Assembly: GCA_016938515.1 (NCBI GenBank)
Contig: JAFGUM010000221.1
Location: forward strand, 1-10,598
DNA from: Spirochaetales bacterium
GTDB lineage: Bacteria > Spirochaetota > Spirochaetia > Treponematales > UBA12059
Reading direction: 5' to 3'
DNA length: 10,598 nucleotides
Below the pieces are notes generated by a model. It searched no databases. It saw only the letters and a list, made by a program, of their open reading frames with translations, and was not told where the DNA came from. Each line of letters begins with the position of its first letter. Within the stretch, counting starts at the first letter, position 1. Shown here in pieces: positions 5,310-10,598 of the stretch. The translations under genes and the position numbers were made by a program.

Positions 5310-6222
5310 AGTACTCGTACTGTTTGGCCCAACTGCCGTTGGCAAGACGGCGACCATCGAGAGGCTCGCGAGCGACGACCGGCTGCATGGCATGCCGGTC
5401 GTCGTCGTTTCTTGTGATTCGCAGCAAGTGTACAAAGGCCTCGATATAGGCACCGCAAAACCAGGCGCGGCTGAACGCGCCAGGATACCCCACCGGCTTA
5501 TCGACATTGCCTATCCAGATGAATCATTCTCGGTGGGACGTTTCGTGGAGCTCGCGGACAAGGCGTGCGCGGATGCCTTGGCCGCGGGAGCCTTGCCCAT
5601 CCTTTCCGGCGGCACGGCGTACTACATACGGGCTTTTCTGTACGGCCCGCCACCGGCGCCACCGGCTGATCCAGTAGTACGAGCCATGCTGCGGGCAGAG
5701 CTTGCGACCAGAGGCGCGGATGCGTTGCGCAGGGAACTGGCGGAGGTAGATCCGGCGAGCGCAGCCAGGATTAGCCCCGCAGACCTGTACCGCACAACTC
5801 GGGCGCTGGAAGTGTACCGATGCTCCGGTAAGCCACTCTCTTCGTTCGCGCCGCCTACCCTTCCACGCGCGCGCTGGAATACGCTCACCCTGGGGCTCGA
5901 CAGACCGCGGGCGGAGCTGTATGCCCGCGTAGAGGCACGCGTAGACGCCATGATGGCCGCCGGCCTTGAAGCTGAGGTTGCCGCGCTCAGGGCTGCTGGA
6001 TACGGTCCCGAATCTCCGGGAATGAAGGCCATAGGTTACGCGGAGTTTTGCAACGGTGGCGAACTAACCACCATCGTCGATGCTATCAAGCTGCATACGC
6101 GCCGCTACGCCAAGCGACAGCTCACGTTCATGCGGAGCTTGCCGGGAGTACGGTGGTTCAACGCGGACGACTACGTTGGCGTCGTCGATACCATAACGGG
6201 CTGGCTGCTAGAAACCGCGTAG
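5290..6222 (+). CDS. miaA: tRNA dimethylallyltransferase
   Basis: MiaA transfers the dimethylallyl group of DMAPP to N6 of A37 in tRNAs that read codons beginning with U, the first step toward ms2i6A. The 310-residue length is normal. Visible motifs are the P-loop GPTAVGKT (13-20), DSQQVYKGLDIGTAKP (43-58), IPHRLID (66-72), the substrate-tunnel segment GGTAYYIRA (107-115), and the C-terminal MKAIGYAEF and TRRYAKRQLTFMR. Gln replaces the common Met in DSMQVY and Tyr replaces the common Leu in GGTGLY; neither removes a catalytic group. Translation appears to start at TTG 5290, inside the end of the omega gene, with no strong ribosome binding site. The 3' end overlaps the convergent nrdG by 15 bases. 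Confidence 0.95.
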   Translation: MSTASNKVLVLFGPTAVGKTATIERLASDDRLHGMPVVVVSCDSQQVYKGLDIGTAKPGAAERARIPHRLIDIAYPDESFSVGRFVELADKACADALAAGALPILSGGTAYYIRAFLYGPPPAPPADPVVRAMLRAELATRGADALRRELAEVDPASAARISPADLYRTTRALEVYRCSGKPLSSFAPPTLPRARWNTLTLGLDRPRAELYARVEARVDAMMAAGLEAEVAALRAAGYGPESPGMKAIGYAEFCNGGELTTIVDAIKLHTRRYAKRQLTFMRSLPGVRWFNADDYVGVVDTITGWLLETA

Positions 6223-6909
6223 CCGGGCTTTTGGAGCGGCCTTCTGTATCGTCGCCAGGAATAACGCCAGCTTCTCGTCAGGGTATGGTGATACCGTAGA
6301 CGCCCAGGCCTGATCGAGCACGCGGCCTTCCCTGTAACGCTGCAGAAATACGTTGTCTTCTGGCCGTAGCAACGATGCTATGACGTCTATGGATTCCGCG
6401 TTGATAAACCCAGGCGTACACGTAATCCTGAATTCGTATCCTTCGCTCGTGCCACGCACAGCATCCATGCTGCTAACGATTCGCTCGGCGGCATCCACCG
6501 GTGCATCCGGCCACAGTTCGGAGTAGCGGTCGGGAGACGTTTTAAGGTCCATCGCTACGTACTGGGCGCCAACGGGTTGTATCCTCCCGGGAAACGACCC
6601 GTTGGTGTCCATTTTTACGGCATACCCCAGGTTGCGGATAGAAGCGGCCAGAGCCGGCAGGTCTTCGTGCAGGGTTGGTTCGCCACCGGAAATGGCTACG
6701 CCCGAAATCTTGCCCACGCGGCTGGCAAGAAACTTCAGGGCTGCTTCCTCAGTAATGAAGCCGTTATCCGCGGGCGAACCCGGTGGCGATACGACCAGGT
6801 CCGGGTTCTGGCAGTACGGGCAGCGAAAGTTGCAACCGACGGTAAAGAGAACCGCGGCAACACGTCCCGGAAAGTCAACGAGACTGGTTTTTTGCAGGCC
6901 GAGCAACAC
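6208..6909 (-). CDS. nrdG: Anaerobic ribonucleotide reductase activating protein, radical SAM
   Basis: NrdG uses a [4Fe-4S] cluster and S-adenosylmethionine to install the glycyl radical on the class III reductase. The 233-residue product has the cluster motif CNFRCPYC (C26, C30, C33), preceded by TSLVDFPGR, and the SAM-binding SGGEP (74-78). The length and the N-terminal KTSLVDFPG fit the longer NrdG subgroup often annotated with a two-domain radical SAM fold. Translation most likely starts at GTG 6909, ten bases after the stop of the gene encoding the radical-loop/redoxin protein. Its substrate here would be Gly34 of that separate protein rather than the NrdD chain itself, which is an unusual situation. 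It is last in the nrdR-nrdD operon and converges on miaA. Confidence 0.95.
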   Translation of the reverse strand: MLLGLQKTSLVDFPGRVAAVLFTVGCNFRCPYCQNPDLVVSPPGSPADNGFITEEAALKFLASRVGKISGVAISGGEPTLHEDLPALAASIRNLGYAVKMDTNGSFPGRIQPVGAQYVAMDLKTSPDRYSELWPDAPVDAAERIVSSMDAVRGTSEGYEFRITCTPGFINAESIDVIASLLRPEDNVFLQRYREGRVLDQAWASTVSPYPDEKLALFLATIQKAAPKARLRGF

Positions 6910-6919
6910 GGTATCAGCG

Positions 6920-7405
6920 CTACGCGGTAATGGCTTGCGGCAGGTTACTGGCTACGGGTTCAAAGATTTGAACCAGGATGTCGCGGCTGCGCGCCCTCGT
7001 CACCTCATCACCCGCGGCATTGAGTAGCACGGCCGTTGGCGTCGACAACACCTCGTACTGCCTGGCGAGGTCGAGCCCATCCTCAGTGTCTACGTCTACG
7101 ACTATACCCGGCAGCTCACTGCGCATAAGGTAGTCACGGACCACGGGGCAATTGGGACAGGCCTCCCGAGTAAACACCAGGTATGACGCTATTCCAGTTC
7201 TGGGTTCTGGCGCCGCCTCGGACGCGGATGGAAACGAAAACTCGACGCGCTTGCCAAACTCCTCGCGCTTGCCGGCGTTCCAGTTGCGCACCGAGCGGTA
7301 GTATCCTACGATGCGGCTATAGACCTCTGTCGGCGTCCCCTCCACCGTCATCAGCCTGGACTTGAGCTCTGCGAGTCTCGCTTCCTTCTGTTCTTTCGTC
7401 TCCAT
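6920..7405 (-). CDS. Detached NrdD glycyl-radical domain fused to a thioredoxin-like domain
   Basis: The 161-residue product has three parts. Residues 1-22 form a charged helix. Residues 26-56 carry TEVYSRIVGYYRSVRNWN and NAGKREEFGKRVEF, which line up with the C-terminal tail of ordinary NrdD (E. coli RVCGYLG...FNAGKQEEVKRRV, where Gly681 is the radical site); the equivalent is Gly34 (7306-7304). Residues 72-155 form a redoxin fold: strand YLVFT, active site CPNC (83-86), strand IVVDVDTED, then STPTAVLL with the likely cis-Pro123. The ATG at 7405 has GGAGG (7416-7412) six bases upstream, and an in-frame TAA at 7426-7424 shows it is independently translated. It lies between nrdD and nrdG. I infer that it is the radical-bearing subunit of a split reductase and may also supply electrons; function is not proven. 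Confidence 0.85.
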   Translation of the reverse strand: METKEQKEARLAELKSRLMTVEGTPTEVYSRIVGYYRSVRNWNAGKREEFGKRVEFSFPSASEAAPEPRTGIASYLVFTREACPNCPVVRDYLMRSELPGIVVDVDTEDGLDLARQYEVLSTPTAVLLNAAGDEVTRARSRDILVQIFEPVASNLPQAITA

Positions 7406-7489
7406 TGCACCCCTCCAACCACTTTAGCTGTTATATATGCTCGCCGCGCCTTCGTACGATGACGAAAACCGCGGAGATGCGGCCCCCTG

Positions 7490-9577
7490 TCAGGACGGAC
7501 CGATCAGTTCCTGTTCCAATACGGCTATCTCTGCCCTCAGCCGGGCTTCCTTCTCTGCCTTGCACTTGGGGCACGAGAAGTGCTCGCCGGAAATGTACCC
7601 GTGGATGGGGCACACCGAAAACGTTGGTGAAATCGTGTAGTATGGTATGCGGTAGCGCGCGGCTATCGTCTGTACGAGATCCCGCAGCGCGCGCCAGTCG
7701 TCAACGGCTTCTCCCAGAAAAACGTGGAACACGGTGCCACCGGTGTATTTGGACTGCAACGCCTCCTGGTGATCAAGAGCGTCGAACAGATCCTGCGTAA
7801 AGTCGGCTGGCAACTGGGTTGAGTTTGTATAGTAAGGCTCGTCGCTGCCAGAGGCAAGAATTTCGGGGTAGCGCTTGCGGTCGTGTTTGGCCAGCCGGTA
7901 CGAGGTGCTCTCTGCGGGCGTCGCCTCCAGGTTGAAAAGCTCGCCCGTATCTTCCTGGTAATCCTGCAGACGCTTCCGCATGTGTTCGAGCACTTCTTCG
8001 GCAAAGGCCTTTCCTTCGGCGTCCGCGATGGTCTTGCCCATATAATTCTGGCAGCACTCGTTCATGCCCACGAGACCTATCGTAGAAAAGTGACTGTTGA
8101 AGCTTTTAAGATACCGCTTCGTGTACGGGAACAACCCTCCATCAAGAAGCCGACTGCAGACCTTGCGCTTGATAGTGAGGCTCTGCGCCGCCAGATCCAT
8201 AAGCCGGTCCAGCCTGCGGTAGAAATCGCTTCTGCTCTCCGCGAGGTACCCGATGCGCGGCATGTTGAGCGTCACGACGCCGATGGAGCCAGTGAGCTCG
8301 TCTGAGCCAAACAGCCCACCGCCACGTTTTCTGAGCTCACGTTTGTCGAGCTGAAGCCTGCAGCACATGGAGCGTACGTCACCAGGATCGAGATCGGAGT
8401 TTACAAAATTCTGGAAGTATGGCGTGCCGTACTTGGCTGTCATCTCGAACAGCAGCCTGGCGTTGTCCGACTCCCAGTCGAAGTCGCGCGTTATGTTGTA
8501 CGTGGGAATGGGATACTGAAAGCCCCTGCCGTCGGCGTCTCCACCGAGCATAAGCTCTATGAACACGCGGTTGATAACGTCCATCTCGGCCTGGCAGTCG
8601 CCATAGCTAAAATTCTGCTCAACGCCGCCTACGACCGCGGGTCTGTCCCGCAGGTCGTCCGGGCAGACCCAGTCGAGCGTAATATTGGTAAACGGTGCCT
8701 GGCTTCCCCAGCGGCTCGGCGTGTTGACGCCGAACAGGAAACTCTGCACGCACTGTTTGACTTCCTCGTCGTTCATGTCGTCTACCTTGACGAACGGCGC
8801 CAGGTACGTGTCAAAGCTGGAAAACGCCTGCGCTCCGGCCCACTCGTTTTGCAGGATGCCGAGGAAGTTGACCATCTGCTGCACGAGCGTATTGAGGTGC
8901 TTTGCCGGAGCGCTCGTTATCTTGTCAGGCACACCACCGAGGCCCTCAGCTATGAGCTGCCGCAGCGACCACCCGGCGCAGTAGCCCGAGAACATGGACA
9001 AATCATGAATATGGAAATCTGCTTCCCGGTGTGCCTCGGCTATCTCTTCTGGATAGATGTTTTTTAGCCAGTAGTTGGCTGTTACCGTGCCGGAATTGTG
9101 CAGTACGAGCCCACCCAGCGAATAGTTGACGTTGGCGTTTTCCTTGACTCGCCAGTCTACCTGAGCCAGGTACCCGTCCATAGTCGTGTTTATATCGACC
9201 ATCAAGCGTTGCGCGTCCCGGACCGCCTCGCGCTTCGCCCGGTACAGGATGTAGGCGCGGGCTACCTGGGCTTCGCGCGCTTCTATGAGCGCCGTCTCTA
9301 CGAGATCCTGAATTTCCTCTATGGCGGGGATGGAGTTTGGATGCCGCCCGGCTAGAAGGAGAGCCAGCCGTGATTCGACGTCAGCGGCGATGCGCTTTAC
9401 CTTGTCGTGATCGGCTACTCCCTGCACCGCCGTAAAGGCTTTTTCGATAGCGGTTTCGATGCGGGAACGGTCGTACCGTTCTATACTACCCGAACGCTTG
9501 GCTACAAAACGACGAACCTGATCGCCTTCACCCAAAAAACCACGCCATTCAGGAAATATCTGCTGAGCGCCGGCCAT
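7490..9577 (-). CDS. nrdD: Anaerobic (class III) ribonucleoside-triphosphate reductase, lacking the glycyl-radical loop
   Basis: NrdD reduces ribonucleotides to deoxyribonucleotides without oxygen. Numbering from the ATG at 9577 gives 695 residues. There is an N-terminal ATP-cone (about 21-113, RRFVAKRSGSIERYDRSRI) for allosteric control, then the ten-stranded barrel with DFHIHDLSMFSGYCAGWSL, MCCRL (404-408, the likely thiyl-radical finger loop) and HFSTIGLVGMNE (496-507). The C-terminal metal site is CPIH (C656, H659) and CPKC (C669, C672). The usual RxxGY radical loop should follow, but the protein ends after a 23-residue helix; that loop is on the next gene. The ATG has GAGGAG five bases upstream and lies two bases after the nrdR stop; GTG 9583 is less likely. 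The barrel shows no other lesion. Confidence 0.95.
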   Translation of the reverse strand: MAGAQQIFPEWRGFLGEGDQVRRFVAKRSGSIERYDRSRIETAIEKAFTAVQGVADHDKVKRIAADVESRLALLLAGRHPNSIPAIEEIQDLVETALIEAREAQVARAYILYRAKREAVRDAQRLMVDINTTMDGYLAQVDWRVKENANVNYSLGGLVLHNSGTVTANYWLKNIYPEEIAEAHREADFHIHDLSMFSGYCAGWSLRQLIAEGLGGVPDKITSAPAKHLNTLVQQMVNFLGILQNEWAGAQAFSSFDTYLAPFVKVDDMNDEEVKQCVQSFLFGVNTPSRWGSQAPFTNITLDWVCPDDLRDRPAVVGGVEQNFSYGDCQAEMDVINRVFIELMLGGDADGRGFQYPIPTYNITRDFDWESDNARLLFEMTAKYGTPYFQNFVNSDLDPGDVRSMCCRLQLDKRELRKRGGGLFGSDELTGSIGVVTLNMPRIGYLAESRSDFYRRLDRLMDLAAQSLTIKRKVCSRLLDGGLFPYTKRYLKSFNSHFSTIGLVGMNECCQNYMGKTIADAEGKAFAEEVLEHMRKRLQDYQEDTGELFNLEATPAESTSYRLAKHDRKRYPEILASGSDEPYYTNSTQLPADFTQDLFDALDHQEALQSKYTGGTVFHVFLGEAVDDWRALRDLVQTIAARYRIPYYTISPTFSVCPIHGYISGEHFSCPKCKAEKEARLRAEIAVLEQELIGPS

Positions 9578-9579
9578 GA

Positions 9580-10050
9580 TCACTCCTCTTCGCGGGCGTT
9601 CTCGAGTCGCCCAATCTCGAGCATAAACTCGTCCATCGACTCGAACTGCCGGTAGACGCTCGCGAACCGTATGTACGCAACCTTGTCCAGGTCGTATAAT
9701 TTGTGCAGGGTCATTTCTCCCAGAGACGAGCTGGGAACCTCGTTGCCGCCCTTGCCGAGCATGGCGGCGTCGTCCTCAATATCGTTGAGTATGTTTTCTA
9801 TGGTCATCTGGGAGACGGGGCGCTTTTCGAGAGCTCGCTGCAACCCCCTTTCAAGCTTTTGCCTGTCGAAGGGTTCGCGGCGGCCATCGCGCTTTATGAC
9901 CATCAGGGGTTTTTCCTCGATGCGCTCGTAGCTGGTGAACCTGAAACCACACGACAGGCACTCGCGACGCCTGCGTATGCTCTCCCCGTTGGCCAGGGTG
10001 CGCGAGTCTGTAACGCGGTCGTCCAGGGAACCGCAATGCGGGCATCTCAC
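9580..10050 (-). CDS. nrdR: Transcriptional repressor NrdR
   Basis: NrdR senses ATP/dATP and represses ribonucleotide reductase genes. The 156-residue product has the N-terminal zinc ribbon CPHC (C3, C6) and CLSC (C31, C34) with the intervening RVTDSRTLANGESIRRRRE, followed by an ATP-cone (about 49-139, PLMVIKRDGRREPFDRQKL). Length is standard. Translation starts at GTG 10050, with GGAGG (10065-10061) ten bases upstream. It is the first gene of the operon with nrdD, the radical-loop/redoxin gene and nrdG, and two NrdR-box-like sites sit just upstream, so it probably represses itself together with the reductase it controls. Confidence 0.96.
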   Translation of the reverse strand: MRCPHCGSLDDRVTDSRTLANGESIRRRRECLSCGFRFTSYERIEEKPLMVIKRDGRREPFDRQKLERGLQRALEKRPVSQMTIENILNDIEDDAAMLGKGGNEVPSSSLGEMTLHKLYDLDKVAYIRFASVYRQFESMDEFMLEIGRLENAREEE

Positions 10051-10085
10051 TTTATTACTTCCTCCAGGCCATCATACCGTCAAAC

Positions 10086-10101
10086 ATACTATCAATTGTA
10101 T
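10086..10101 (-). promoter_or_regulatory. NrdR box 2 (proximal)
   Basis: ATACTATCAATTGTAT matches 11 of 16 positions of the ACACTATATATAGTGT form of the NrdR box (consensus acaCwAtATaTwGtgt), differing mainly in the centre. It begins 36 bases upstream of the nrdR GTG and lies exactly 31 bases from the second box. Confidence 0.65.
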
Positions 10102-10115
10102 CACCATCACTACAA
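10086..10115 (-). promoter_or_regulatory. Candidate promoter of the nrdR-nrdD operon, overlapped by the NrdR boxes
   Basis: On the minus strand TTGTAG (10115-10110) is followed after 18 bases by TAGTAT (10091-10086), each a 4/6 match to consensus. The -35 falls between the two NrdR boxes and the -10 lies inside the proximal box, a geometry suited to repression. The hexamers are weak, and TACAAT nearby is an alternative -10. Confidence 0.35.
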
Positions 10116-10116
10116 A

Positions 10117-10132
10117 CATCTATATATAGTGG
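10117..10132 (-). promoter_or_regulatory. NrdR box 1 (distal)
   Basis: CATCTATATATAGTGG contains CTATATATAGTG, a perfect match to the twelve-base core CwAtATaTwGtg of the NrdR box. NrdR sites occur in pairs separated by about 15-16 bases, and the gap between this site and the other is 15 bases (31 bp start to start). Confidence 0.75.
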
Positions 10133-10248
10133 CCCTTCGCTCTATTGTCAATATCAAAATTCACGACTGCAGCATTCTCTGCGCATTGATTTTTATCGAC
10201 GATAGGGCGATTGTATAGTAGCTTCCATAACTAAGGGGAGGATACCAC

Positions 10249-10590
10249 ATGACATTTTCAGAGCGGATGAAAGACATCGTAGACAAAGGCATCAAGACTT
10301 CCAAGGAAGTCGTGAAGCAAGCGGGCGACAAGGCGCAGCAGTGGGGTGAGATGGGTGTTCTGAAGCTGGAGATTGTGCAGCTCAGGAACCAGGCTGAAAA
10401 GCTGACTGCTCGTCTCGGCGCGGAAGTTTTCGAGGTTCTCGTCGAGAAGGGTCAGAAAACGGTAGGCAAGGAATCTCCAGCCGTCAAGGAAACCATAGAC
10501 CGGATTGAGGAGATAGAAGCCCTTATCAAGTCTAAGGAAGACACATTCAGGAAATCTGGCGGCAAGGAAGAAGATCTCCGAGACCAGTAG
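10249..10590 (+). CDS. Small amphipathic helical protein of unknown function
   Basis: I do not recognise a named family. The 113-residue product is nearly all charged amphipathic helix. An N-terminal MTFSERMKDIVDKGIKTSKE segment is followed by a coiled-coil-like stretch (VLKLEIVQLRNQAEKLTARLG, about residues 37-57), a short break at KGQKTVGKESPA, and a second helix (IDRIEEIEALIKSKEDTFRK) with a polar tail. There are no cysteines, no signal peptide and no membrane segment, so a cytoplasmic oligomer is likely. The ATG at 10249 has GGGGAGG (10235-10241) seven bases upstream, a good ribosome binding site. It is transcribed away from nrdR; TATAGT (10214-10219) could be a -10 but no convincing -35 accompanies it. 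The gene ends eight bases before the window edge. Confidence 0.8.
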   Translation: MTFSERMKDIVDKGIKTSKEVVKQAGDKAQQWGEMGVLKLEIVQLRNQAEKLTARLGAEVFEVLVEKGQKTVGKESPAVKETIDRIEEIEALIKSKEDTFRKSGGKEEDLRDQ

Positions 10591-10598
10591 CCGACAGA

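Noticed and set aside
7430..7440. TATATA in the nrdD/radical-loop gap as an internal promoter
   Set aside because: No acceptable -35 hexamer lies at 16-18 bases; the AT-rich patch is too weak to report as a promoter.
7406..7489. A sequencing or natural frameshift splitting a single nrdD-redoxin gene
   Set aside because: The nrdD stop is followed by 84 bases of unrelated sequence, an in-frame TAA (7426-7424) precedes the next ATG, and that ATG has its own GGAGG at ideal spacing and a new N-terminal helix. One indel would not restore a continuous protein.
8685..9355. Plus-strand open frames opposite nrdD
   Set aside because: They lie entirely within a well-conserved nrdD on the other strand and show no protein-like features of their own.

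Overview
The window is a compact, GC-rich bacterial chromosome segment. I infer an anaerobic spirochaete (Spirochaetota). The grounds are the gene content and order (an EF-G paralogue, infC-rpmI-rplT running into a zapA / RNA polymerase omega / miaA cluster, and an anaerobic class III ribonucleotide reductase under NrdR) and the character of the proteins. No database search was possible, so the taxon is an inference. There are no mobile elements, CRISPR arrays or rRNA genes.

Layout. 1-1421 (minus) is the N-terminal two thirds of an EF-G-like translational GTPase that runs off the left edge. 1422-1631 is a divergent intergenic region with promoters in both directions. 1632-1787 (plus) holds tRNA-Pro(TGG) and tRNA-Arg(TCT), with a terminator just after. 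1807-2448 and 2516-2917 (minus) are an unrecognised polytopic membrane protein and a small helical protein. 3053-6222 (plus) is one tightly packed series: infC, rpmI, rplT, a ZapB-like coiled-coil protein, zapA, a small omega-like subunit and miaA. From rplT onward the genes nearly touch or overlap. The exception is a 150-base gap between rpmI and rplT, which is strongly structured and looks like a regulatory RNA.

10050 down to 6208 (minus) is a complete class III ribonucleotide reductase operon: nrdR, nrdD, a 161-residue gene, nrdG. Two NrdR-box-like palindromes sit upstream of nrdR, 31 bp apart, which is the spacing expected for a cooperative NrdR operator. 10249-10590 (plus) is a small amphipathic helical protein of unknown function.

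Main discovery candidate. The nrdD reading frame stops shortly after its C-terminal Cys/His cluster and lacks the glycyl-radical loop that class III reductases need. That loop (RIVGYYR followed by NAGKREEF) instead begins the separate downstream gene at 6920-7405, where it is joined to a thioredoxin-like domain with a CPNC motif. The radical site and a putative electron donor therefore sit on one small detachable subunit, made between the catalytic subunit and the NrdG activase. In-frame stops, a good independent ribosome binding site and a new N-terminal helix argue against a simple sequencing frameshift.
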